Shown here: positions 1 through 11,300 of the stretch, one piece after another
How positions within the stretch are numbered: position 1 is the first letter of the stretch
Layout: every line of letters starts with the position of its first letter
Made by a program: the position numbers and the translations under genes
Source: Bacteroidia bacterium
GTDB taxonomy: Bacteria > Bacteroidota > Bacteroidia > Flavobacteriales_D > Parvicellaceae
DNA length: 64,000 nt
Direction of reading: 5' to 3'
Assembly (NCBI GenBank): GCA_030426105.1
Contig: JAUHZI010000001.1
Coordinates: 89,801 to 153,800, forward strand
Notes under the pieces: generated by a model
What the model was told of the DNA's origin: nothing
The model's input: the letters and a program-made list of their open reading frames with translations, nothing else
Database searches by the model: none

Positions 1-109
1 TTTGATAATCATCTACAGCTATATGCTCATTATTTCCTTGAGCGTGAGAAATTGAAGTCGTTAACAAAACAACTACGGCAGCAATTATATTCTTTTTAAA
101 CTTTCTCAT
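1..109 (-). CDS. N-terminus of a secreted protein, truncated by the window edge
   Basis: Reverse complement from the ATG at 109 reads MRKFKKNIIAAVVVLLTTSISHAQGNNEHIAVDDYQ, a signal peptide; not in the ORF track. Confidence 0.7.
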   Translation of the reverse strand, partial: MRKFKKNIIAAVVVLLTTSISHAQGNNEHIAVDDYQ

Positions 110-120
110 AATTGTTTTTC

Positions 121-3100
121 TTAATCGTTATTTAATTCTAACTCCTCAATATCCTCTTCACCACTTTTGTTTTGGTTCTGGCTTTCTAATGCATCAATGT
201 AATCGATTCGATCTTGAGCTTTTTGCTTAATCTCTACATCATCTTTTCCTTCATAGTTATCAATTACACTTTGTAGACTTGAACGAGCATTATAATAATC
301 CTCTAATGCAATAAAGTTTTCCCCTAACAGTAATATCGCCTTTGCTATCCAGTAATCATAGCTTGGTTTTTGGTTCACCAATTCCATAATTTCTAATTCA
401 CATTCTTCATAATTTCCTTCTTCATATAAAATTTCTGCAACATAATATTTAGCTTCAGCTCCTTTTATACTTTTGGTTTTATTGTTACAAGTTCTCAATA
501 CTGCTTTAGCATTATCATAATCTCTCGTCTCTCTTAACGAAAGTCCTTTTATTCTCAATGCTTCCACTTCAGTAATATCTTCTAAACCAGACAGCGCTAG
601 TACTTTATCTGAATATACAATAGCCTTAGGATAATCATTTAACTTCCAATGACACCACATTTGCTGTATGATAGCAGTTGTTATATTATCTGTATTTGCA
701 GCTACTGATTCTAACTTATTGTAATTTGTTCTAGCAGTTTCATAATCTCCATTAGCATAACTAATCTGAGAACCATACTGTAATGCTTCTTCATAATGCT
801 CATTATTTGGTTTGCTGATTACAAAACTATAATGCTCTAATGACTTGTTCTGGTCTGTTGTATAATAACATGTAGCCAAGTAGAAATGTGCACTAACTTG
901 ATGTACTCCATTAGGAACTTTTTGTAAATAAATCTGACTTTCTCGTTCAATCAAATCACAATCACCTTGATTCCAAGCCATATAAACTGGCTCCCATAAC
1001 GCAGAATCGACTTCTGCAGATTCAACGCTAACTCCCCTACGTTTTAACCAATCATAATAACCAGGCAAATCATTTCTTCCAATAAAGACACTTTTCATTT
1101 GTGCAATTGCAGATTCATTTTCTATTGTTGCCGAAGGATACTGGTCCAAGACCTTTAACAGGTAAACCTCAGCTTCATTATATTTTTTCTCACGGACATA
1201 TATTCCCCCTAAGTTCACCATCATTTCAGGAACATATCGATTATTAGGATAATCTTTTATGAAGTTTTTATAAATTTTAATTGCCTTATCGTTATCCCCT
1301 TGTTGTTGATATGCTTGTGCTAACTCTCTCAAAGAAAGCACTTGATAAGTCGACTGAGGATATTTATCAGTTAATGCTTTAAGTGTTTTCGCTTTTCCTT
1401 TTATATCCCCCAACAACCCTTGTGATTTAGCTTTTTGAAAATAAGCATACGCCATATTTCCTTTTCCAACGCTAATTGCTTTTGAATAATTTGCTACTGC
1501 TAATTTATCATCAGGAAGCAAATAATAACAATCTGCCAATCTTAAATAAGCATCTTCTAATTTACCAACATCAACACGATCCTTTAACTGAATAAAATTT
1601 CTAAATGCTGTTATCGCTTTTTCTAAATTCGATTTTCTTACAGCACGATTTTCGCTAGTACCATTTAACTCTCCATCCTTAAATGGGTGAGCCTTCATAA
1701 AATAAGCATATGCGACGCTATAATCGGCTTCTCTAAAAACATTTGTCAATGCCGCTCCTGGTTCTAACCTAAACTCTACAAACTTATTAATAGCATTATC
1801 GTAGTCTTTCTTCTTATAATAAGCTTCTCCTGTCCAGTATACACTTGCTGCATTGGTCTTTTTATCAAATGGATATTTTTCAACTTGTTTGAAGCGAGCA
1901 ATAGCTTCATCATATTGATTATTTTGAAAAAGCTCTATACCTCTATTAAATGCAATATTTTGATATGCCTGTTTGATTCGGTTATCTTTTCTTTTTATTT
2001 TTTCAATAGAAGCTAAAGCTTCATCATATTTTTTAGTCGTCATATACCCTTTAATCAAAAACTCATATGCTTCATCTAGTTGTTCAGACTTAGGATACTT
2101 ATCTATATACTCCAAAAATGCTTCTGTTGACTCACTGTAAGGACCATCTATTTGATAAGCTAGTTTAGCATAATTAAACATTGCACTCTCTTGGATTTCA
2201 GGATCAAAGTGAAGTTTGCTTGCTGCCTTAAATGCTATTCTAGCCTCAAGGCGGTTATCAAACTGTAAAAAGCAATCTCCTAATTGATACATCGCAATCT
2301 GAGATAATGAATCTCTTCTAGAAGAAACTTTTTTATAATTATTTACAGCATTCTGGTAATCTTTAATTTGATAGTACGAATAAGCTAGTTGATAATTTGA
2401 AATTCGAGTCGATTTTGCTCCTTTTTTAAACTCTTTTAAATAAGGGATTGCTTCTTTGTATCTTTTTTCAAAATAATAAGCATCTCCTATTAGTTTCGCA
2501 TATTCTGCTCTTCGCTTCTTACTTATTGTTTCGAAATATTGTGGAGCATAAGCAATAAGCGCTTCATATTTTTCCTGTTTATGGTAAATTTGAGCGACAT
2601 AATATGGCACAATATTCTTAAACATTTCTGAATCAGAAATTTGTTTGAAACCATTTAAAGCAGTTTGATAATTTTCCTCTGTATATGCTATATGGCTATA
2701 GTAATACAATGCTGGTGTTTGATAACTAGAAGCTTCATCTTTAATTGCTGCAAAATGTGTTTTAGCCTCTCCATATTTTTTGACATAAAAATAGCTATAA
2801 CCTAATTTGAATTCGTACTCTGTTTTTTCATTATCAGATAAATAATAAGGATCTACTTTTTCGAAATATTCGATTACTGACTTAAACTTCTTCAATCGAT
2901 ACTTCTGCAAACCTAACTGAAAATATACTGTTTGAGCTTTTGAGTGCTCAGGATGTTCCACAGCAAAACGACTCAACAAATACTCAGCATCTTGATGAAA
3001 CAGTTGTAATGCACAAATAGCATAATAATACTCTGCGTTTATTTTCGTCTCATTTTGAGATGTTTTAATTGTGTTAATGACTTCTAAAAATTTCTCCTGA

Positions 3101-3261
3101 GCAGGACTAAACTTCTCTTTATCAAACAGCTCTTGTGCTTCTCTATATGTCACATATTCATCTGTATAAACTCCCGTTCTTTGAGCCCAACCAGATAAAC
3201 TAGCTACCAGAATTAAAAACAGCAAAAACGATTTTACCTTTATATTTTTGATAAACATCAT
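121..3261 (-). CDS. Large tetratricopeptide-repeat protein with signal peptide
   Basis: 1046 aa; many TPR-like helical repeats (AYYKKKDYDNAINKF, AYQQQGDNDKAIKIYKNFIKDYPNNRY); N-terminal signal. Confidence 0.9.
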   Translation of the reverse strand: MMFIKNIKVKSFLLFLILVASLSGWAQRTGVYTDEYVTYREAQELFDKEKFSPAQEKFLEVINTIKTSQNETKINAEYYYAICALQLFHQDAEYLLSRFAVEHPEHSKAQTVYFQLGLQKYRLKKFKSVIEYFEKVDPYYLSDNEKTEYEFKLGYSYFYVKKYGEAKTHFAAIKDEASSYQTPALYYYSHIAYTEENYQTALNGFKQISDSEMFKNIVPYYVAQIYHKQEKYEALIAYAPQYFETISKKRRAEYAKLIGDAYYFEKRYKEAIPYLKEFKKGAKSTRISNYQLAYSYYQIKDYQNAVNNYKKVSSRRDSLSQIAMYQLGDCFLQFDNRLEARIAFKAASKLHFDPEIQESAMFNYAKLAYQIDGPYSESTEAFLEYIDKYPKSEQLDEAYEFLIKGYMTTKKYDEALASIEKIKRKDNRIKQAYQNIAFNRGIELFQNNQYDEAIARFKQVEKYPFDKKTNAASVYWTGEAYYKKKDYDNAINKFVEFRLEPGAALTNVFREADYSVAYAYFMKAHPFKDGELNGTSENRAVRKSNLEKAITAFRNFIQLKDRVDVGKLEDAYLRLADCYYLLPDDKLAVANYSKAISVGKGNMAYAYFQKAKSQGLLGDIKGKAKTLKALTDKYPQSTYQVLSLRELAQAYQQQGDNDKAIKIYKNFIKDYPNNRYVPEMMVNLGGIYVREKKYNEAEVYLLKVLDQYPSATIENESAIAQMKSVFIGRNDLPGYYDWLKRRGVSVESAEVDSALWEPVYMAWNQGDCDLIERESQIYLQKVPNGVHQVSAHFYLATCYYTTDQNKSLEHYSFVISKPNNEHYEEALQYGSQISYANGDYETARTNYNKLESVAANTDNITTAIIQQMWCHWKLNDYPKAIVYSDKVLALSGLEDITEVEALRIKGLSLRETRDYDNAKAVLRTCNNKTKSIKGAEAKYYVAEILYEEGNYEECELEIMELVNQKPSYDYWIAKAILLLGENFIALEDYYNARSSLQSVIDNYEGKDDVEIKQKAQDRIDYIDALESQNQNKSGEEDIEELELNND

Positions 3262-3475
3262 ACTCTTTTATTTATTATTTAAAAGTTTCAACAAGATGAA
3301 ACTTTTCTAATTTATCAAAGATAATAAGGTGGTTTTGGCATTCTTAGTGACCAAGAATATTTTGTTAACGCATAAGTGTTTATTTTGTTACAAAAAAAAG
3401 ACTCTTCGAAATTAACCTATATTAACGAATAGCTCCTTTAATTATCCCTACATTTGCAAAAAACAATTATAAACC

Positions 3476-4141
3476 ATGAAAAAAATATTTATTACAGGTT
3501 TTGCTTTCGCTGCTTTATTAAGTTCTTGTGGTGAGGCAGAAAACAAAATTGAATCTCACGAAGCAAAAGAGGTTAAACACGAAGAGGTTAAAGAAACTTC
3601 GGTAAACTATGCTACAATCAAAGAAGGTAGTGTTGTTAAATGGATGGGATCTCATATTGGAGGAGTTGGAGCACACAATGGAACTGTAACAGTTTCTGCA
3701 GGAGATCTTACTGTAACTGACGGGAAATTAGCTAATGGAACATTTTCTATTGACATGACAACTATACATGTTGAGGACTTAGAAAAAGATTCTGAAGATT
3801 ACGGAAAATTAGTTGGACATTTAGGAAATGAAGACTTTTTCAACGTTGCTAAGTTTGCTAATGCTACTTTTGAATTAACTGAGGTTGCTCCAATTGAAGG
3901 TGGAGAATTCAACTCAAAAGTAACTGGTAATTTATCATTATTAGGAGTTGATAGAAGTATTACATTTGATGCTAACATTAATGTTTCAGAAAATGATGTA
4001 ACAATCAACTCACAAACTTTTACTATTGATAGGACTCAATGGGGGAATGAGTACAACAAAGAAGGTTCTGAGGGAATTCCTGCTGACTATATTATCAGCA
4101 ACGATATTACTCTTACAATAGAAACTACTGTTGGAAAATAA
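3476..4141 (+). CDS. YceI-family lipoprotein
   Basis: Lipobox LLSSC; YceI-type body (VKWMGSHIGGVGAHNGTV...FDANINV...IDRTQWGNEY). Confidence 0.85.
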   Translation: MKKIFITGFAFAALLSSCGEAENKIESHEAKEVKHEEVKETSVNYATIKEGSVVKWMGSHIGGVGAHNGTVTVSAGDLTVTDGKLANGTFSIDMTTIHVEDLEKDSEDYGKLVGHLGNEDFFNVAKFANATFELTEVAPIEGGEFNSKVTGNLSLLGVDRSITFDANINVSENDVTINSQTFTIDRTQWGNEYNKEGSEGIPADYIISNDITLTIETTVGK

Positions 4142-4193
4142 TAATCTATAGAGGAGTTCAGTCTCCAAATATATTATATTATTAATTGGTTAT

Positions 4194-4224
4194 AAAAAGA
4201 GGGCTATATAATAGCCCTCTTTTT
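4194..4224. terminator. Bidirectional intrinsic terminator between convergent yceI-like and porP/sprF-like genes
   Basis: Perfect 14-bp inverted repeat AAAAAGAGGGCTAT-ATA-ATAGCCCTCTTTTT. Confidence 0.9.
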
Positions 4225-4266
4225 ATTTATATCATTTCACATACCTTCTTCTAAAAGGAACCCCCA

Positions 4267-5205
4267 TTAGAAATACCTAGCACCTCTCTTCCCTCCTTTC
4301 AACCCATTTCTAGGAGCAACTCTATAAGTCAAATGCAATTCATGAGACCCATTACTGTACGTTTTAATATTAGATGTGGTAACATCATAAGAATAACCAA
4401 ACTCTACTCCTGAATAGTTTAATCCAAACATTGCCACGATAGCATCCTGATGTCTATAAGAAGCCCCTATCCAATATTTATTTTCATAGATAAACCTAGA
4501 ACTAATATCAAATTGCATTGGTAGCGCTTCTATTGCTTGCACTAAAAAGGTTGGTTGAATTGTAAAGACATTACTCGCGTCTATATTTACTCCTCCCATA
4601 AGGTAATAATTCCTAACAAAATTATTTTTAACATCATTAGCAATATTATAAATATCTGTTTGAGTTTGAATAAGATTCATAATGGATAATGCGACAAAGT
4701 ACTTATCGGAATTGTGATAATAAGCTCCGAATGTTGCATCAGGTAACAACTGGTTTTCATAAGCTGCGATAATTGTAGGATCATCAGGCAAATAAGTTTC
4801 TAATTTCTTTTTATCCAAAGCGTGTTGATTTAATGTCCCTGACAACCCTAAAGATAACTGATGATGGTTTTCCCCTGATTTAAACAACGTAAACTGATAT
4901 GCTCCTGCCAATCCCAACCCAGTTCTTCTTGTTGGTCCTGCAGCCTCGTTATACAACGTCACTCCAGCACCTAATCCACCAAAAATATTCATATTAGTAG
5001 ACAGATACTGTGTTGCAGGCGCTTCTTTAATTGCAGACCATTGCCTACGAACACCTATATGAATAGGAATTCCTTTCTGCGTCCCTGCAAAAGCTGGATT
5101 AATTGTAAACTTGTCAAACATATATTGACTTTGCAATGCCAACTGTTGCCCAAAACCTACAGAAGACACAAAAATCATAACCAAAAATAAATATCTCGCT
5201 CTCAT
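4267..5205 (-). CDS. PorP/SprF family type IX secretion-associated membrane protein
   Basis: 312 aa: QQLALQSQYMFDKFTINPAFAGTQKGIPIHIGVRRQWSAIKEAPATQYLS is characteristic of PorP/SprF. Confidence 0.92.
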   Translation of the reverse strand: MRARYLFLVMIFVSSVGFGQQLALQSQYMFDKFTINPAFAGTQKGIPIHIGVRRQWSAIKEAPATQYLSTNMNIFGGLGAGVTLYNEAAGPTRRTGLGLAGAYQFTLFKSGENHHQLSLGLSGTLNQHALDKKKLETYLPDDPTIIAAYENQLLPDATFGAYYHNSDKYFVALSIMNLIQTQTDIYNIANDVKNNFVRNYYLMGGVNIDASNVFTIQPTFLVQAIEALPMQFDISSRFIYENKYWIGASYRHQDAIVAMFGLNYSGVEFGYSYDVTTSNIKTYSNGSHELHLTYRVAPRNGLKGGKRGARYF

Positions 5206-5208
5206 ATT

Positions 5209-8200
5209 CTATCTTACAATTGTTACTGGCCCTGTATAAACAGCATCATCAATAATTCTTATTGAATAATAATATGTTGCTGCTGGCAAAGGCTTACCAT
5301 TAAACATACCATCCCAAGGCGTTGAGTACCCTGTAGATTCGAAAACAACTTTCCCCCACTTGTTATATACAATCACTTCACATTCTGGATACAATTCGAT
5401 ATGTTCTAAATACCAAATATCATTATAGCCATCTCCTTCAGGAGTAAAAGCAGAAGGTGGTGTTAAACAAGGTTGCTCATTTACTGGAACCACAATGATT
5501 GTATCCTTTGTACAATTTAAGATATCAGTTACTGTCAATGAATAATCACCGCTATACAAATCATAGATACTGGCATCCGTTTCGTTATTATAATCCCATT
5601 CAAATGTAAAACCTCCATTTCCTCCTGTTGGACTGGTTTCTATTGCTGCATCAGCAATATCTCTACAGCTCAAAGGAAATAATTCATAATGAATCACAAT
5701 TGGCTCTGGTTCATGAACCACTCCTCTTACATATACCTCACATCCCTTAGTATCATAAACAGTTGCTTCATATACTCCAGGAGGCAAATTTTCTATAATT
5801 TGGGTCGAATCACCATTATTCCATGGGTAAAAATACCCTCCACTATTTCCTCCAGTAATAATCGCCTCTATTCTCCCATCATTTTCACCATAACACGTTA
5901 CATCTTGGACATCCAACTCTCCTTCCAGTAAAGGAGGCTGACTAATTACAATTGTTCTAAAAGCTTCACATGCGTTTGAGTCAATGACTTGCACAATATA
6001 TTCATCAGCAGGATAGCCTATTAAATCTTCTGTATTAACACTTAACTCATAAGTTGAATTGGTCCAAGAATAATCATACCCAATTGTTCCTCCAGTTACC
6101 GTTACATCTATTTCTCCATCTGAGAGTTCAAAGCAAGAAACATCCGTTACAACAGAATCTATTTTTAACTGATCAGGCTGAGTAACAATAACTGTATCAA
6201 TCAAAATACAATTATGATCATCTGTAGTTGTACAAATTAATGTATCGGCTACTACATCGAATAGTGTCAATACTGTATCTCCTCTACTCCATAAATAATC
6301 ATAAGGAGCCGTTCCCCCCTCAACTGTATAAGAAACTTGTCCATCATCATAACCAAAGCAAGATGGTCTTATTATATCATAAAATGCATAAAGAGGCTCA
6401 TGGGGCTGTTCTAGATAAGTAGAATCAGATAGCGGACATCCATTTGCATCTGTTAATTGCAAACCATATCCACCATAGGGCAAGTTAATTAAATCTTCAA
6501 TCGAAAATTGCCCATTATTCCAATCAAAGTTATATGGCTGAACCCCTCCTGTAATTGTAGTTGCTACGGCTCCAGTTGTATCTCCATGACACAAAATATG
6601 TGTAGGTATTAGCTCAGAAATTAATTCATCTGGTTGAGTAATAGAATCTTCATCAAACAGCACACAACCTAAACTATCAATAATTTTAACATAATAAGTA
6701 TTTGCTGGATAATTTGACAAATCTTGATTGGTATCAATTAGCACCGAACTGGTATTTCCCCACTGATAGGTATATGGCAAAGTTCCTCCTGTAACCGTTA
6801 AATCAATCATTCCATTAGTATCAGCATAACACAATACGTTTGTTGCAACTGTATTAGAGACTAGTGCTGGTGGTTCTGTTATTGTAATACTATTTGAAAT
6901 TGTACAATTATTATCATCTGTAACTAAAACATTATACAAGCCAGCTGGAACATAATCCAAGTCCTCTGTAATATACTGTCCATTATTCCAATCAAAACTA
7001 TATGGTGTTGTTCCTCCTGTAACATTATAGTCTATTAGTCCATCAGAGAAACCAAAACAAGTCACATTTGTAACTGCATATGATGTTGCCAGAGGTGCAT
7101 CTGGCTGTGTTAGCACTGTATTATCTGAGACTGTACACCCGTTAGCATCTGTAATTGTAACACTATAGCTACCTGCGGGTTGATTAATTAAATGCTGTGA
7201 ATTCGCACCATTGTTCCAGTTATAAGAATATGGAGGCGTTCCTCCACTTACATTATTTTGCACAGCACCTGTATTATCTCCAAAGCATTTAATATGCGTT
7301 GGAATTAAAAAAGTTGTCAGCAATGGAGGCTCATTTATTGCAATATTATCAATATGCTCACACCCATTAGCATCTGTAATTGTAACAAAATACGTACTTG
7401 CTGGATAATTGACTAGATCTTCGGTTGTTGCCACCAAAATAGAGCTGGCATTAGCCCAATGATAAGTATAAGAAGGCGTTCCTCCACTCACAGTCAAATT
7501 GATATCTCCATCAGAACCTCCGTGGCATAAGACATCAACTTTTGTAAGTGAAGACTGTATCGCTGTAGGTTGATTTATTGTTGCATTATTTGTTGCTGTA
7601 CAGCCATTATTATCCGTTATAGTTACATTATAACTTCCAGAAGCTACATTATTTAAATCTTCACTAGTTGCACCATTATTCCATGCAAAAGTATAAGGAG
7701 AGGTTCCTCCTGAAGGTGATAAATCTATTGCTCCACTACTTTCCCCAAAACATTGTGCATCAACCACTGCTATTGTTGATGTTAAAGGAGTGGCTGGCTC
7801 ACCTATTATGGCTGTAATCGAATTTGAAGTACACCCATTAGCATCCGTTATTGTAACAGAATATGTTCCTGCAGACAAACCACTAGGATCCTGACTTCCA
7901 GACCCATTACTCCAGTTATATGAATAAGATGGTGTTCCTCCAACTGGATCCAAGTCTATACCACCATCAGCACCTCCATTACAACTCACATCAGTAGTAT
8001 TACTTATCACTCCAGAAACAGGTGATGGTTCTTCTACAGAAACTACATGTGTTGAAGTACAACCTAATTGATCTACAACATAAAGCGTGTAAACTCCAGC
8101 AGGCAAATTAGAGATTGAAGTTGTTCCTCCATTAGCAACAGTAGTGCTCTGTCCTGTTGACCAGGTTGCAGTAAACGGAGCATCAGGACCAGATATCGTT

Positions 8201-8322
8201 GCTGTTGCTGAACCATTCGTTCCTAAATAACAATTTACATCAGTACTTGAAATATTTATTGTAGGACAAGTCCAACCTGAATATCCAACCAATAATAGTA
8301 TAATGAATATGGTAATTCTCAT
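5209..8322 (-). CDS. SprB-repeat adhesin with type-B T9SS (gliding-motility-associated) C-terminal domain
   Basis: 12 modules with C-x-G..GGTxPYxYxWxNG...ITDANGC pattern; C-term PPSAFTPEGDGYNDIWYLEHIE...GKPLPAATYYYSI. Confidence 0.92.
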   Translation of the reverse strand: MRITIFIILLLVGYSGWTCPTINISSTDVNCYLGTNGSATATISGPDAPFTATWSTGQSTTVANGGTTSISNLPAGVYTLYVVDQLGCTSTHVVSVEEPSPVSGVISNTTDVSCNGGADGGIDLDPVGGTPSYSYNWSNGSGSQDPSGLSAGTYSVTITDANGCTSNSITAIIGEPATPLTSTIAVVDAQCFGESSGAIDLSPSGGTSPYTFAWNNGATSEDLNNVASGSYNVTITDNNGCTATNNATINQPTAIQSSLTKVDVLCHGGSDGDINLTVSGGTPSYTYHWANASSILVATTEDLVNYPASTYFVTITDANGCEHIDNIAINEPPLLTTFLIPTHIKCFGDNTGAVQNNVSGGTPPYSYNWNNGANSQHLINQPAGSYSVTITDANGCTVSDNTVLTQPDAPLATSYAVTNVTCFGFSDGLIDYNVTGGTTPYSFDWNNGQYITEDLDYVPAGLYNVLVTDDNNCTISNSITITEPPALVSNTVATNVLCYADTNGMIDLTVTGGTLPYTYQWGNTSSVLIDTNQDLSNYPANTYYVKIIDSLGCVLFDEDSITQPDELISELIPTHILCHGDTTGAVATTITGGVQPYNFDWNNGQFSIEDLINLPYGGYGLQLTDANGCPLSDSTYLEQPHEPLYAFYDIIRPSCFGYDDGQVSYTVEGGTAPYDYLWSRGDTVLTLFDVVADTLICTTTDDHNCILIDTVIVTQPDQLKIDSVVTDVSCFELSDGEIDVTVTGGTIGYDYSWTNSTYELSVNTEDLIGYPADEYIVQVIDSNACEAFRTIVISQPPLLEGELDVQDVTCYGENDGRIEAIITGGNSGGYFYPWNNGDSTQIIENLPPGVYEATVYDTKGCEVYVRGVVHEPEPIVIHYELFPLSCRDIADAAIETSPTGGNGGFTFEWDYNNETDASIYDLYSGDYSLTVTDILNCTKDTIIVVPVNEQPCLTPPSAFTPEGDGYNDIWYLEHIELYPECEVIVYNKWGKVVFESTGYSTPWDGMFNGKPLPAATYYYSIRIIDDAVYTGPVTIVR

Positions 8323-11300
8323 TATTTATTTTTCTTTACAATAGTTAATGGACCTGTGTACGGAGCTGTTTCTCTATGTAAGTCAATTACATAGTAATAA
8401 GTCGCTGATGGCAAAGGATTACCTTCATACGTTCCATCCCATGGCTCATAATTATGATCACTTTCAAAGATTAACGTTCCCCATTTATTAAAAATTTGGA
8501 TTGTTGCCCCTTCATAGTTTTGAATATTCTCTAGTACCCAAGTGTCGTTATACCCATCTCCATCAGGAGTAAAGGCATTGGGAGGGTCAATACAGTCAAT
8601 CCTTGATGTATTCACAAAGAATGTATCCACTCTAACACAACCGTTTTGATCCATTAATTGTAAGTAATACTCACCTCCTGGCAAATTATAAATATCTTGA
8701 GTGATTGCATCGTTTGACCATAAATAACTATAATCTCCAACACCTCCATCAATAAAGATATCAATGCTTCCATCATAGTTGTCTATACAGGTAGTTCCTT
8801 GAATACGACTACTAAGTGTTATCGAATCTGGTTGTGTAATTACAGTTTCTCCTTCTACTACACAATTGTTTCTATCTGTAATTATAACGCTATACTCACC
8901 TGCAGTAACGTTTGTTAAGTCTTCATTAGTACTTCCGTTACTCCATTCTACTTGATACGGTGTAATTCCTCCCGAAATTGTTAAGTTCCCACGCCCATCG
9001 TTTCCATTATAACAAGAAACAGGGTAGGCTCCTATCTCCCAAATTAATGTATCAGGTTCGTAAACTTCGACTGCTTGTGTATACTGGCAACGATTACTGT
9101 CTAAAACTGAGATATAGTATTCACCAGCGATTAAGCTGTCGGCAATTAGACTATTCCCAGTATTCATCATCGAATAAGTAGAATCTCCAAAAGCAATTCT
9201 ATATGGCAATGTACCTCCTGTAACTGTAGCTGTTATTTTACCATCTGAAAAACTATGACATCTTACACTATCAACAACACTTGTGATTAATAAATAATCT
9301 GGTTCAGTTATCGTAATTGTTGTATCAATTGTACATTGGTTACTATCTGTTATACTTACCTGATAAACACCTGCGACTAAGTGATAATTGGTATCGGTTG
9401 TTACCCCGTTAGACCATAAATACGAATATTCAGGTGTTCCTCCATAAACAACAACCTTAGCATACCCATCACTACCATTTTTACATTTTACATTTAATTG
9501 CTCAAAGTCAATGATTCTTAGTTCAGAACCAGGTTGACTTATACTATAAGACCTTGTTAACTGACATCCATTAGCATCTGTAATAACCACTGTATACTGT
9601 CCAGCTGCTAAATTTTGAATATCTTCTGTATTAGCCCCATTATTCCAATTAAAAGAATATGGTGCTGTACCTCCAAAAGGAGTTAAATCGACAAAAGCAT
9701 CTGAACCGTATCTACATGACACATGTTTTACCGTATCATCCAATGAAAGTGGCAATGCTGGTTCCGTTACTTGAAATGGCAATTCTGTAGAGCAACCATT
9801 CGTATCTGTGGCTACTAAAGTGTAGGTATCTGGTTCTAGACTACTTATTGTTGGTGCATTATTATATAAATGCGCATAATATGAATCATGCCATTCGTAT
9901 TTATAAGGCTGAATACCTCCTGAAACTACAGCATTAATTTCTCCATTTCCATTTCCTTTACAATCAACATTGGTAATTGTTCCAGTAATAGCTATTGGAG
10001 CCTGAGCTTCAACAATTGTAAAAGGCATAGTAATTACACAACCATTTCCATCTGTTATTGTTCCTGTATAATTTCCTCCATCTAACAGATAAACAATTGA
10101 AGTATTTTCTCCAGTAGTCCAACTATAGTTATATGGAGGATTCCCTCCTGTATGAATAATTTCTGCCTCTCCGTTATCATCTCCAAAACAAGTCACATTC
10201 TTCTGTTTGATTCTTGCTTCTAACCTATTTGTTGGTTCAGTAATGGTAATTGTAGAATCAAAAGCACAACCATTTGCATCCGTCACAACTAAATTATATT
10301 CCCCTGCTATTAAATTTGTAGCATTTTGGCCAGACTGACCGTTCCCCCAATTAAACGAATAGCTAGGTGTTCCTCCAGAAACAACTAAATCAATTCTTCC
10401 ATCATTCCCATTTTTACAAGACACATGAGATGGTGTTATGCCTACATTTAGCGGTGCTGATGGCTGCGTTACAGCAAAAGTCGTTCTTTCAATACAGCCA
10501 TTAGCATCAGTTACTATAGCTGTCCAATCACTTGCATAAACATTGTTAGCTGTACTACTATAACTCGAATGAGAGTTATAACTAGCATCAGCCCATTGAT
10601 ATGCATAAGGAGGTGTTCCTCCATTTGAAGATGCACTTAAAGCTCCATCTGTGCCATCATAGCAACTAACATGATTTACACTAGCTGTAGTTGTAATCGC
10701 TGAAGATGGTTGATTCACAGTAAAGCTAATAGTATTAGTACACCCTTTAATATCTGTTATTGTAATGGTATGACTCCCTGCACTCCAACCTCTTGTAATC
10801 TTTGTTGTTGATCCATTTGACCAACTGTAGCTATATGGAGCTGTTCCTCCTGAAGGAATAACCTCAACTTCGCCATCTGCTCCTCCATAACAATTGACAT
10901 CTTTAATTTCAAAAGTTGCTTCTAATGCATTTGGTTCAGGCACCGTAAATGATTGATTCAATGAGCATCCATTTGCATCTGTTACTGTAACTGACTGAGC
11001 CCCTCCTCCTATATTATTAATTGAGCTATTTCCTGAACCACTACTCCAACTATAAGAATAAGGAGCTGTCCCTCCAAAAACGGCTAAACTAATTTGCCCG
11101 TCATTATTTCCATTACAACTTACGCCTGTAATGGTATTAGCTCCAATTTGTAATGCTTCGGTAGGTTCTGTTACATTATAGCTTGCATACGACATACAAC
11201 CATTAGCATCTTCTATTACAACATGATGATTTCCAGAAGCCATTGTTGTATTAGTTTGAGATGTTGAAGATGTTGTATTAGAAGACCCATCACTCCAATT

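Noticed and set aside
6228-6422. Short antisense ORFs inside larger genes (for example 5689, 6228, 8978, 11826, 15535, 23714, 53543, 57329, 58127)
   Set aside because: Low-complexity or biased translations opposite clearly coding frames; no independent support
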